A stretch of DNA of 64,000 nucleotides from an uncultured Tenacibaculum sp. (GTDB lineage: Bacteria > Bacteroidota > Bacteroidia > Flavobacteriales > Flavobacteriaceae): contig CANMIL010000003.1 in NCBI GenBank assembly GCA_947497895.1, positions 310,001 to 374,000 of the forward strand, written 5' to 3'. The notes under the pieces are model-generated. The model was given only the letters and a program-made list of their open reading frames with translations. It was not told where the DNA came from and ran no database searches. The translations under genes and the position numbers were made by a program. Below, in pieces: positions 18,510-26,433 of the stretch. Each line of letters opens with the position of its first letter. Position 1 is the first letter of the stretch.

Positions 18510-18851
18510 ATGAATCCATATTACTACGTGCTATCAATTAATGGTTTACTATTTGTTTTTAGCATTATTTTCTATCTATTCCCTCCTAAAAAGATCAATT
18601 CTATTTATGGGTATAGAACACCAAAAACCATGAAAAACGAGACCATTTGGAATTTTGCCAATACCTTTTTTGTAAAGCAGTTTATTATTTACTCCGCAAT
18701 TTCCTTAGCAATGGCTCTTTTATTTGTTTTCTTGGCAAAGGAGGTAAGTTGGCAACCTATGGCTATAATGTTACTTTCCTTAGCCGTTTCTGTCATTAAA
18801 ACAGAACAAGAAATCAGTAAGAATTTCGATGACGACGGTAAGAAGAAATAA
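18510..18851 (+). CDS. SdpI-family membrane protein
   Basis: A 113-residue protein with three hydrophobic segments and the SdpI-family signature GYRTPKTMKNETIWNFAN between the first and second. SdpI in Bacillus is an immunity protein and signal receptor for the SdpC toxin, but small SdpI-like proteins are widespread and mostly uncharacterised. No toxin gene is next to it. It starts 3 bp after the serine hydrolase stop codon, indicating one operon, and ends in a charged KNFDDDGKKK tail. A terminator follows. Confidence 0.85.
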   Translation: MNPYYYVLSINGLLFVFSIIFYLFPPKKINSIYGYRTPKTMKNETIWNFANTFFVKQFIIYSAISLAMALLFVFLAKEVSWQPMAIMLLSLAVSVIKTEQEISKNFDDDGKKK

Positions 18852-18862
18852 AATTCAACAAT

Positions 18863-18891
18863 AAAAAAAGGAGCTTAAAAGCTCCTTTTTC
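18863..18891. terminator. Bidirectional terminator
   Basis: AAAAAGGAGCTT and AAGCTCCTTTTT form a stem with A- and T-runs on both sides, between convergent genes. Confidence 0.85.
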
Positions 18892-18898
18892 TTATCAA

Positions 18899-19576
18899 TT
18901 ACTTGCTGTATTCTTCTTTCAGCGTTGAAATATCACTAATAATTTTTTCGATTTCCTCCTTTTTGGTTCCATCATAAATACCTCTTATTCGACGCTCCTT
19001 ATCAATAAGCACAAAGTTCTCCGTATGAATAAAATCATTTTCATCACCAGTACCTTCATCTAAAACCGCAAAATAACTTTTACGAGCCAAATCGTAAATA
19101 TGCTTTTTATCTCCTGTAACTACATTCCATTTACCATCAATAACACCTTTCCTATCAGCATATGCTCGTAGAACAGGTATACTATCCATAGTTGGCGTTA
19201 CAGAATGTGATAAAAAAGCCACCTCATCATCGTTTTTATAATGCTCTTGCAAATCAGTCATATTACTTGCCATGATTATACAAATGGTTTGACAACGGGT
19301 AAAAAAGAAATCCGTTACATATATTTTTCCTTCATAATCTTTTTGAGTAATAACGTCACCGTTCTGATTAATCAACTTAAAATCTGCTACCTTATGATTC
19401 TTCGATTTACTTCTTAAAGAAGCGTCAACGAGTTTTGGATTAATATCGTTCGGACTGTAAATAGGTAATTTTTTATCAACTTTTACTAAATGATAATAAA
19501 CTGGCAAACCAACCGCCATAAAAACTAAAAAAAATATAAGAGTACTTTTCGATTTTTTAAAGAACTGTAAATCCAT
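18899..19576 (-). CDS. SCO1/SenC family copper chaperone-like protein
   Basis: A 225-residue membrane-anchored thioredoxin-fold protein. One N-terminal helix (TLIFFLVFMAVGLPVYY) is followed by the periplasmic domain with the copper/redox motif CQTIC (Cys95, Cys99) in DFFFTRCQTICIIM and the conserved distal His184 in DFIHTENFVLID, the three metal ligands of SCO proteins. The family delivers copper to cytochrome c oxidase or keeps its thiols reduced. The usual CP dipeptide is CQ here. I choose ATG 19576 because a -7 box (19597-19604) lies inside the longer frame that could begin at 19705. No oxidase gene is adjacent. Confidence 0.88.
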   Translation of the reverse strand: MDLQFFKKSKSTLIFFLVFMAVGLPVYYHLVKVDKKLPIYSPNDINPKLVDASLRSKSKNHKVADFKLINQNGDVITQKDYEGKIYVTDFFFTRCQTICIIMASNMTDLQEHYKNDDEVAFLSHSVTPTMDSIPVLRAYADRKGVIDGKWNVVTGDKKHIYDLARKSYFAVLDEGTGDENDFIHTENFVLIDKERRIRGIYDGTKKEEIEKIISDISTLKEEYSK

Positions 19577-19596
19577 TAGTAGGTTATTATTTACTA

Positions 19597-19604
19597 CAAA
19601 AATA
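19597..19604 (-). promoter_or_regulatory. TAnnTTTG -7 box for the SCO gene
   Basis: The minus strand reads TATTTTTG, 20 bp before ATG 19576; it excludes the longer N-terminus. Confidence 0.5.
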
Positions 19605-19700
19605 CGACTTAAAAAACCGTTTTTATCTTGTGAATTTAAAAACTTTGTTAAAAGAAAAGGTTGATTGGATAACAAACTTTTAGAACTCTTTTTAAAAACG

Positions 19701-19708
19701 TACATTTG
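19701..19708 (+). promoter_or_regulatory. TAnnTTTG -7 box for rseP
   Basis: TACATTTG is an exact match, with TTT in place of TTG at the 19-nt -33 position. The rseP ATG is 33 bp downstream. Confidence 0.5.
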
Positions 19709-19740
19709 TCAGATTTTAAAATCTAGAAATAATACCTTTT

Positions 19741-21087
19741 ATGGAAATTTTAATAAAAGCATCTCAATTTATTTTAAGTTTATCACTACTGATTGTTCTT
19801 CATGAATTGGGGCATTTCATCCCTGCTAAGCTATTCAAAACCAAGGTTGAAAAATTCTATTTATTCTTTGACTACAAGTTCTCTTTATTTAAAAAGAAGA
19901 TTGGTGAAACTGTATATGGTATTGGTTGGATTCCTTTAGGAGGATATGTTAAAATTGCTGGTATGATTGATGAAAGTATGGATAAAGAGCAAATGAAGCA
20001 AGAACCAAAACCGTGGGAATTTAGATCTAAGCCAGCATGGCAACGATTAATTATCATGTTAGGAGGTGTTACCGTAAACTTTATTCTAGGTATTTTAATT
20101 TACATCTTCTTATTATGGGGTTACGGTGAGAATTTCTTACCAAATTCTAATGTAAAAGATGGAATTTGGGTTCAAGACTCGCTAGCTATAGATTTAGGCT
20201 TAAAAACTGGAGATAAAATTGTAACTATCGATGGTCAGAAAATAGAAAAGTTTGGACAACTTCCAATAGAGTTTATTAATGGCAATAACTTTACTATTGA
20301 AAGAAAAGGTGAAACCATTAAAAAGGAGATTCCTACAGATTTTATTTCTAAATTAATCGATAGAGGTAAAAATGCTGGAGCTTTTATAATTCCTAGATAT
20401 CCTTTCACGATTGCCAAAGTTCAAAAGGACTCCTTAAATGCTAATTCAAAATTACAACCTAAAGATATTGTTACTGCAATTAATGGAACCAGCATTACCT
20501 ATTATGATGAAGCAAAACCTTTACTTCAAAGCTTAAAAGGTGAAGAAATCACATTAACAGTAAAAAGAGATAATGCTACTGAAGAAGTGGCCGTAAAAGT
20601 TTCAGAGAATGGAAACTTAGGAGTTGTTTGGACGGCTCTTAGTTTTAGTGATTTAGAAAAACTAGGATATTATTCACTTGCAAACAAGTCATATTCATTT
20701 GGCGAAGCAATCCCAGCAGGAACAACAAAAGCTTGGACTACTTTGACCAATTATATAAAACAGTTAAAGAAAATAGTAAATCCGAGTACAGGAGCGTATA
20801 AAGGACTTGGAGGTTTTATTTCAATTGGAAGTATTTTCCCTTCAGAATGGAGCTGGTATGCTTTCTGGAACATTACTGCTTTCTTATCAATCATGTTAGG
20901 TTTTATGAATCTTTTACCAATTCCTGCATTAGATGGTGGCCATGTAGTATTTACTCTTTGGGAAATGATTACTGGTAAGAAGCCAAGTGATAAGTTTTTA
21001 GAATATGCGCAAGTAGCTGGATTTATTTTATTATTGGCATTGCTGCTCTTTGCCAATGGAAACGATATATTTAGAGCTTTTAAATAA
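19741..21087 (+). CDS. rseP: Site-2 protease RseP (M50 zinc metalloprotease)
   Basis: A 448-residue intramembrane metalloprotease. HELGHF (His21, Glu22, His25) in the first membrane helix and NLLPIPALDGGH near residue 397 supply the zinc ligands and catalytic Glu. Two PDZ-like domains lie between about 115 and 300, and the final helix precedes GNDIFRAFK. The family cleaves anti-sigma factors and leftover signal peptides within the inner membrane. Length and architecture match bacterial RseP. No anti-sigma or sigma factor is next to it; it is a single gene with its own promoter and terminator. Confidence 0.95.
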   Translation: MEILIKASQFILSLSLLIVLHELGHFIPAKLFKTKVEKFYLFFDYKFSLFKKKIGETVYGIGWIPLGGYVKIAGMIDESMDKEQMKQEPKPWEFRSKPAWQRLIIMLGGVTVNFILGILIYIFLLWGYGENFLPNSNVKDGIWVQDSLAIDLGLKTGDKIVTIDGQKIEKFGQLPIEFINGNNFTIERKGETIKKEIPTDFISKLIDRGKNAGAFIIPRYPFTIAKVQKDSLNANSKLQPKDIVTAINGTSITYYDEAKPLLQSLKGEEITLTVKRDNATEEVAVKVSENGNLGVVWTALSFSDLEKLGYYSLANKSYSFGEAIPAGTTKAWTTLTNYIKQLKKIVNPSTGAYKGLGGFISIGSIFPSEWSWYAFWNITAFLSIMLGFMNLLPIPALDGGHVVFTLWEMITGKKPSDKFLEYAQVAGFILLLALLLFANGNDIFRAFK

Positions 21088-21104
21088 AAAGACTCTTTGT
21101 TAAA

Positions 21105-21142
21105 ATAAAAAACTCTCGAGATAATTTTTCGGGAGTTTTTTA
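21105..21142 (+). terminator. Terminator after rseP
   Basis: AAAAACTCtCGA and TCGgGAGTTTTT pair across a short loop and run into T-rich sequence, just before the dinB start. Confidence 0.7.
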
Positions 21143-21152
21143 TTTTTACTAA

Positions 21153-22235
21153 ATGGAACTTCAACCTCCTTTTAAAAAAATAATTCATGTTGATATGGAT
21201 GCTTTTTATGCTTCCGTTGAACAGCTGGATAATCCTGAGTTAATTGGGAAACCTGTAGCTGTTGGAGGAAGTGAGGTTAGAGGTGTGGTTTCTGCAGCTA
21301 GTTATGAGGCTAGAAAATATGGAGTTCGATCGGCTATGAGCGGTGTGTTAGCAAGGCAAAAATGTCCTCACCTCATTTTTGTAAAACCTCGTTTTGCCCG
21401 ATATAAGGAGATCTCTTCTAAAATTAGAGCCATTTTTTATGAATATACTGACCTAGTAGAACCTTTATCACTTGACGAAGCCTATTTGGACGTAACAGAA
21501 AATAAAAAAGGGAATCCTTCAGCAAGTTTGATTGCTCAGGAAATTCGAGAAAAAATTTGGACAGAGCTTCAATTAAGAGCTTCCGCAGGAATTTCTATTA
21601 ACAAGTTCATAGCAAAAGTAGCTTCTGACATCAATAAACCAAATGGTCAAAAGACCATAAACCCCGATGAAGTTGTTAATTTCTTGGAAGAATTACCTAT
21701 TAACAAGTTTTACGGTATTGGTAAAGTAACTACCGCCAAAATGCGCAATCTTGGAATCTTTAATGGTGCTGATTTAAAACAAAAGTCTCTTGAAGAATTA
21801 ACAAGATTATTCGGGAAATCTGGGAACCATTATTACCATATCGTTCGAGGAATTCAAAACAGCGAGGTAAAACCCGATAGAACTCGAAAATCGATTGCGG
21901 CAGAGCGCACATTTACTGATAACATTTCTTCAGAAATATACATGTTAGAACGACTCAATAGTATTGGAGAAGAATTAGAAAAAAGAATGAATAATTCTAA
22001 GACTAAAGGGAAGACAATCACTCTTAAAATCAAATACAGCGATTTTACGCAACAAACACGTAGTAAAACGCTCAATAACTTCATTTCAGAAAAAAAAGAC
22101 TTCTTTCCTATCATTAAAGAGCTTCTTTATCAAGAAACACTCAGAGAGTCGGTAAGACTTTTAGGCATTTCAATAAGTAACCTAAATACTGAAAAAAAAT
22201 TACCTGTTTGGGTGCAGCTTTCTTTTGACTTTTAA
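21153..22235 (+). CDS. dinB: DNA polymerase IV
   Basis: A 360-residue Y-family translesion DNA polymerase. The catalytic carboxylates are visible: Asp14/Asp16 in HVDMDAFYASVEQ and Asp108-Glu109 in LSLDEAYLDVT. The helix-hairpin-helix region (INKFYGIGKVTTAKMRNLGI) and the little-finger domain follow, and the length is normal. It synthesises past DNA lesions with low fidelity. The C-terminus ends SFDF without an obvious canonical beta-clamp motif. No SOS box is recognised upstream; only about 10 bp separate the rseP terminator from its ATG, so its promoter may lie inside or before that hairpin. Its stop overlaps the convergent kinase gene by 4 bp. Confidence 0.96.
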   Translation: MELQPPFKKIIHVDMDAFYASVEQLDNPELIGKPVAVGGSEVRGVVSAASYEARKYGVRSAMSGVLARQKCPHLIFVKPRFARYKEISSKIRAIFYEYTDLVEPLSLDEAYLDVTENKKGNPSASLIAQEIREKIWTELQLRASAGISINKFIAKVASDINKPNGQKTINPDEVVNFLEELPINKFYGIGKVTTAKMRNLGIFNGADLKQKSLEELTRLFGKSGNHYYHIVRGIQNSEVKPDRTRKSIAAERTFTDNISSEIYMLERLNSIGEELEKRMNNSKTKGKTITLKIKYSDFTQQTRSKTLNNFISEKKDFFPIIKELLYQETLRESVRLLGISISNLNTEKKLPVWVQLSFDF

Positions 22236-24157
22236 CGTAAAGGAATTTTCAAAGTAACCCTTGTTCCTTTTGGCTCTCCTTTCTTATTTACTAAGTCAGT
22301 ATATACTAATGAGTAGTTATTTTGAAAACCGTCAGAAAAGTTTCGTAGTCGTTGTTTTGTAAGCTCTATACCAATCGACTTTCTTTTTAAGGACTTACTC
22401 GTTTTTATTTTTAATGCTTGATCACGTCCAACTCCATTATCTTCGATATCAATCTGAAAATAATCTTCCGACTCTTTCTTAACCTTTAAGGTTACCAGTT
22501 TCTCTCCTTTCTTCGAAGACAAACCATGCCAAATAGCATTTTCTAAAAACGGTTGAAGAATTAATGGAGGTATTTTTACTTTTTCAATGTTTATTTCATC
22601 ACCTACAGTTTCTTCATAATCAATTTCATTAGAAAAACGAATGTTTTCAATACTCATATACAAAGTCATCGTTTTCAACTCCTCGCTTAAACTAACCTCT
22701 TTCGTTTTAGATGACTCCAGAATACTTCTAATAAGCTTAGAAAACTTATTCAAGTAGTAAACTGCTTGCTTTTGTTCATTTTTGATAATGTATAACTTAA
22801 TTGAATTTAGAGCATTAAAAACAAAATGAGGATTCATTTGACTTTGTAAAGCCTCTTGCTCTAACATTAAAATTTTCTTTTCATCATTCAGTAATCGCTG
22901 ACCATAAATTGCATATAACAACACACCAAACAATGCTATTGAAACCAACGCAATAATTAAAACATTTCTATTTCGAGTTAGTTTGAGCTTTGTGATTTCA
23001 TTTTCCTTAGCAAGTCCTTTAATCTTGTTATTTTTAACTTCATTATCATACTTATTGATAAGATTATTCACGTATAATACATTCCTATCATTAAATGTCT
23101 TTCGCTCACCCTCAATTGATTTTTTATAGAAAACATAAGCATTCTTGTAATCTTCTTCAAGCTTATATATTTCTGATAAATATTCATATGATTTATTAAC
23201 ATGAGCAGGAATCCCATATTTTAATCCAGTAAACAAAGCCTTTTTAATATTTTCTTGCGCTTCGTTTAATTGTAATAGCTTTACTTGACAATACCCTAAG
23301 GTATTATAAACTGCCGAAATGTAATAGTTATTCCCTAGCTCTTCTACTAAAGTTTTTACTTCCTTAATGGTTTCATAAGCCTTTGAATACTCACCTTTTA
23401 TAAGTAAAACATTACTAATGCTGTTATGACAAATAACACGCCCCAAGTCAGAATCTGTCTCCTCGTTGTACTTGAGTGATAAGTTATAGTTTTCGAGAGC
23501 GTTATCAAGATCACCTAAATTTTGGAAGGCCGTTCCCATATTTTGATAGTTAATAGCCAATCCTCTCTTATCATGCAATTCCTTTTGGGTTACAATAGCA
23601 ACCTCAAATTTTTCAAGAGCGAGTTTATATTGTTTTAATGTCAAATAAATATTTCCGATACTATTTTCAGAAATACTTTTACTATGCATTACATCCTCGG
23701 GTTCTCCTTCATATTTGTTGGACAATTCAAGAGCATATTGATGATAGTTTAATGCACTTCTGATTTTATCTTGCCTTCTGTATACAACTCCAATTAAGTT
23801 TAGTGTGATTATTTCAGCAGGGATTGCTTTGATTGTACGAGAAATCTCCAAAGCCCTTATATGGTTCTCTATCGATTCTTTATACAACGTTTTATTCCTA
23901 CTTTCTCTACCAATAGCGTTGTAAGCATAAATTTTACCAAAATCGTTGTTATGCTTAATACTTTGTTCCAATAAATACTCACGATCAACACTTGTTAGTT
24001 TTTGCTTTTTAAAGAATCTTTGAACTTCAAAAAAAGTTTCAAATTCCTTTTCAAAAAAGCTATTGATAAGACTATCCTTTCTAATCAGTTCTTCCTGACT
24101 AAAAGTAGCAATTGAAAAAAAGAATAAATAAAAAAATAAAAATCCCAGTTTATACAT
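22232..24157 (-). CDS. TPR sensor histidine kinase, LytS-like
   Basis: A 641-residue sensor kinase. A signal peptide or first helix (YKLGFLFFYLFFFSIATFS) leads into tetratricopeptide repeats from about 60 to 370 in the periplasm, one transmembrane helix about 397-417 (VLIIALVSIALFGVLLYAI), then a His_kinase domain with phospho-acceptor His444 in QMNPHFVFNALNSIK and a HATPase region with the N box WHGLS and EDNGVGRD. It would phosphorylate the LytTR regulator encoded 5 bp upstream on the same strand. The TPR sensor suggests recognition of a peptide or protein; the signal is unknown. Confidence 0.93.
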   Translation of the reverse strand: MYKLGFLFFYLFFFSIATFSQEELIRKDSLINSFFEKEFETFFEVQRFFKKQKLTSVDREYLLEQSIKHNNDFGKIYAYNAIGRESRNKTLYKESIENHIRALEISRTIKAIPAEIITLNLIGVVYRRQDKIRSALNYHQYALELSNKYEGEPEDVMHSKSISENSIGNIYLTLKQYKLALEKFEVAIVTQKELHDKRGLAINYQNMGTAFQNLGDLDNALENYNLSLKYNEETDSDLGRVICHNSISNVLLIKGEYSKAYETIKEVKTLVEELGNNYYISAVYNTLGYCQVKLLQLNEAQENIKKALFTGLKYGIPAHVNKSYEYLSEIYKLEEDYKNAYVFYKKSIEGERKTFNDRNVLYVNNLINKYDNEVKNNKIKGLAKENEITKLKLTRNRNVLIIALVSIALFGVLLYAIYGQRLLNDEKKILMLEQEALQSQMNPHFVFNALNSIKLYIIKNEQKQAVYYLNKFSKLIRSILESSKTKEVSLSEELKTMTLYMSIENIRFSNEIDYEETVGDEINIEKVKIPPLILQPFLENAIWHGLSSKKGEKLVTLKVKKESEDYFQIDIEDNGVGRDQALKIKTSKSLKRKSIGIELTKQRLRNFSDGFQNNYSLVYTDLVNKKGEPKGTRVTLKIPLR

Positions 24158-24162
24158 TGGTC

Positions 24163-24897
24163 TTAAAATTTATCAAGAAAATCAGATTTCTTTTGTCTTG
24201 ACACAGGTATTTTATGACCTCCTTCTAGAATTACATAACCATCAGCCTTTAAAAACTCCTTAATTTTATTTAAGTTAATGATATAAGAATTATGTATTCT
24301 AAAAAAGTGATCTTCTGGTAGTAATAAGTTGACCTCTTTTAGCTTTTTTGTAACAACAATTTTTTTATTCAATGTAGTGTAAATAGAACTATAATTTCCA
24401 TCAGACTCTACATATATAATTTCTGACTCATCTAAAAAGATAAGTTTCCCATCGGTACTGATGGTTATTTTTCTACGATTAAAACGTTCATTAAAACTCG
24501 TTAAAATCTTCTCAAACTTATTTGAACTATCAGTTTTCGTATGATAGCTCTTAATTCTGTTTAGGGTTTCCTCTAAATCATCAGAGTCAATCGGTTTCAT
24601 TAAATAATCGATTGCCTGATTTTTCAATGCTTTAATAGCATATTCGTTATATGCTGTAGTAATTACAACAGCAAAATCTCTCTTTTTTAGTCTTTCCAAT
24701 AATTGGAAACCATCCATAGTTGGCATTTCTATATCTAGAAAAAGACAATCTAAAGTATTGGAATTAATGTATTCTATGGCTTTCTTTTCGTCTGAAAATG
24801 TTTTAACAACCTCAATATCCTCACTAAAATTAGATAGCTCCCAAGTAAGACCTTGAATGGCCTTTGGTTCATCATCAACAATAACAGCTTTTAACAT
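24163..24897 (-). CDS. LytTR response regulator
   Basis: A 244-residue regulator with an N-terminal receiver domain (acidic Asp8/Asp9, phosphorylated Asp55 in CLFLDIEMPTMDG, Lys in the MKPID loop) and a C-terminal LytTR DNA-binding domain from about 140 (EIIYVESDGNYSSIYT, HNSYIINLNKI, GHKIPVSR). It is the partner of the TPR kinase downstream. I choose ATG 24897; the upstream TTG at 24915 lies inside the -7 box TACATTTG. Targets are unknown, but the divergent intergenic region with a candidate small RNA is a natural suspect. Confidence 0.94.
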   Translation of the reverse strand: MLKAVIVDDEPKAIQGLTWELSNFSEDIEVVKTFSDEKKAIEYINSNTLDCLFLDIEMPTMDGFQLLERLKKRDFAVVITTAYNEYAIKALKNQAIDYLMKPIDSDDLEETLNRIKSYHTKTDSSNKFEKILTSFNERFNRRKITISTDGKLIFLDESEIIYVESDGNYSSIYTTLNKKIVVTKKLKEVNLLLPEDHFFRIHNSYIINLNKIKEFLKADGYVILEGGHKIPVSRQKKSDFLDKF

Positions 24898-24912
24898 ATG
24901 GTTCTTTTCTAC

Positions 24913-24920
24913 CAAATGTA
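24913..24920 (-). promoter_or_regulatory. TAnnTTTG -7 box for the two-component operon
   Basis: The minus strand reads TACATTTG, 15 bp before ATG 24897, predicting a leader of roughly 10 nt. Confidence 0.55.
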
Positions 24921-25084
24921 CCTCATAAAAAGTTAAAAATAAAATGAATAGAGCATTAAATATCCGAAAAACCGATCAAACTTAAACCTACTATAACATT
25001 AATATTACCATTTATACACACGCCTCCACTGAATATACATAATGATTTCACCAGATTATATTTTCGTCGCATATTTGCCACGTA

Positions 25085-25175
25085 ATATACAAGGGGAATC
25101 ATTTTGATAATTGGGGGATTAATCAAAAATGATAATTAAATTGGGGAGCATTGCATTAGCAATGCTTTTCTTTTT
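25085..25175 (+). ncRNA. Candidate small RNA (or 17-residue micropeptide mRNA)
   Basis: A near-consensus -7 box (catatttg, 25070-25077) precedes a short segment. It contains the inverted pair atcattttgat (25099-25109) and atcaaaaatgat (25122-25133) and closes with a strong terminator (agcattgc, atta, gcaatgct, then tttcttttt at 25147-25175). An alternative reading is a mini-ORF, ATG 25129 to TAA 25182, encoding MIIKLGSIALAMLFFLA, a single hydrophobic helix. Both may be true. It diverges from the LytTR operon. Confidence 0.35.
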
Positions 25176-25372
25176 GGCATAAACTTTCCTTTTCCCTTTA
25201 CACCATTTCTACTTTAAAGTTACACGAATAAAAAACAGCAATTTTTTGTTTGGACAGAAAAGAAAATCTAGTCATAGCGGTAGTTACGTCTATATTTTAT
25301 TTTGAAGCATCAACGAAAAAGAGCAAATTTAATGGGTGGTTTTAAGGTAGAAATGGCATAAAAACATACCAC

Positions 25373-25403
25373 AAAAAAAAGCTGTCCAAACCGGACAGCT
25401 TTC
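25373..25403 (-). terminator. Terminator of rplU-rpmA
   Basis: On the minus strand AAAGCTGTCC, ggttt and GGACAGC form a stem followed by a run of eight T. Confidence 0.9.
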
Positions 25404-25427
25404 TAAGTCATATAATCGTACTGATTC

Positions 25428-25688
25428 TTAAGCTTCAAAAGGAACTATAGAAACATATGATTTATTATCTCTTTTCTTTTGGAATTTAACAACACCATCA
25501 ACTCTAGCATGTAATGTATGGTCTTTACCCATATATACATTTTCACCTGGATTGTGTTGAGTTCCTCTTTGACGAACAATAATGTTACCAGCGATTGCTG
25601 CTTGTCCTCCAAAGATTTTTACACCTAAACGTTTCGATTCCGATTCACGACCGTTCTTCGAACTACCGACACCTTTCTTATGAGCCAT
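25428..25688 (-). CDS. rpmA: 50S ribosomal protein L27
   Basis: An 86-residue L27 that lies at the peptidyl-transferase centre of the large subunit. It starts [20 protein letters not shown], the processed-type N-terminus without the Firmicutes extension, and contains the conserved [17 protein letters not shown] and [12 protein letters not shown] blocks. It is the second gene of the rplU-rpmA operon with a 22-bp gap, the usual order in bacteria, and is followed by a strong terminator. Confidence 0.98.
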   Translation of the reverse strand: MAHKKGVGSSKNGRESESKRLGVKIFGGQAAIAGNIIVRQRGTQHNPGENVYMGKDHTLHARVDGVVKFQKKRDNKSYVSIVPFEA

Positions 25689-25710
25689 CTTTGTAAGTTT
25701 TTAACGTTAA

Positions 25711-26211
25711 TTATTTACTTAATACTTCAATTAATTCAGCTTTCTTTAAAGAAGTGTATCCGCTGATACCTCTTTCTTTAGCTAAAGCTTTTAATTCAGA
25801 AACAGTTTTAGAACTTAAGTCGTTAGACTCAGCTTTTTCATCTGCTTTAGGAGCTTCAGTTTTAGGAGCTGCTTTCTTAGCTGCTGCTTTTTTAACTCCA
25901 GACGCTGCAATACCTTCGATTTGAATCTCAGTTAAGTACTGTCTGTGTCCGTTTTTCTTTTTGTAACCTTTTCTTCTTTTCTTTTTGAAAACGATTACTT
26001 TATCACCTTTTAAGTGACCTAATACTTTGGCAGTTACACCTGCTCCTTCTATAGCCGGGGCGCCAACAGTTACATTTCCATTATCTTCAATAAGCATTAC
26101 TTTATCAAAAGTTACTTCTGATCCTTCTGCTTCTTGTAAACGGTGAACGTATACTTTTTGGTCTTTTGCTACTTTAAATTGTTGCCCTGCTATCTCTACG
26201 ATTGCGTACAT
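25711..26211 (-). CDS. rplU: 50S ribosomal protein L21 with C-terminal SAP/Rho_N-like extension
   Basis: A 166-residue L21. Residues 1-103 are the normal protein ([20 protein letters not shown] to the [17 protein letters not shown] end). The next about 25 residues are an Ala/Lys/Glu-rich linker, and the last about 35 ([33 protein letters not shown]) look like a SAP, HeH or Rho N-terminal helix-turn-helix fold that could bind nucleic acid. Extended L21 is known in Bacteroidota. I choose ATG 26211, where L21 normally begins; an upstream in-frame ATG at 26235 has an AAGGAG sequence 10 nt before it, so an eight-residue longer form is possible. Confidence 0.93.
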   Translation of the reverse strand: MYAIVEIAGQQFKVAKDQKVYVHRLQEAEGSEVTFDKVMLIEDNGNVTVGAPAIEGAGVTAKVLGHLKGDKVIVFKKKRRKGYKKKNGHRQYLTEIQIEGIAASGVKKAAAKKAAPKTEAPKADEKAESNDLSSKTVSELKALAKERGISGYTSLKKAELIEVLSK

Positions 26212-26267
26212 ACTTTTTATTTTGCGTTTATACATTAAAACACAACTCCTTACGGAAATTGCGGCTG

Positions 26268-26275
26268 CAAATATA
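26268..26275 (-). promoter_or_regulatory. -33/-7 promoter of rplU-rpmA
   Basis: The minus strand reads TATATTTG, preceded at 20 nt by TTG (26298-26296). The leader to ATG 26211 would be about 50 nt, long enough for ribosomal-protein feedback control. Confidence 0.6.
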
Positions 26276-26393
26276 AGTGTTATTTATTTAAGAAGCAATC
26301 TATCAACCACAAAATTAACACTTTAAATCACTAATGTTTCTAAATTGTGAAATAATTATAAAATCATGTAACACATAGCATAAAACTACGTCC

Positions 26394-26401
26394 TATTTTT
26401 G
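26394..26401 (+). promoter_or_regulatory. TAnnTTTG -7 box for the M16 peptidase pair
   Basis: TATTTTTG lies 32 bp upstream of ATG 26434. Confidence 0.5.
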
Positions 26402-26433
26402 ACAATTTAATAGAACAAACTAAAAAGTAATCG

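Larger units (their letters stand above)
24921..25427. other. 507-bp gene-free region between the two-component operon and rpmA
   Basis: It holds a plus-strand candidate small RNA or micropeptide (25085-25182) and the rpmA terminator (25373-25403). The 190 bp between these and the first 130 bp show no ORF or repeat that I can recognise. Confidence 0.5.

Noticed and set aside
19577..19705. 43-residue extension of the SCO protein from 19705
   Set aside because: It contains the -7 box at 19597-19604 and does not resemble the family N-terminus.
24898..24915. Six-residue extension of the LytTR regulator from TTG 24915
   Set aside because: The codon lies within the -7 box TACATTTG.
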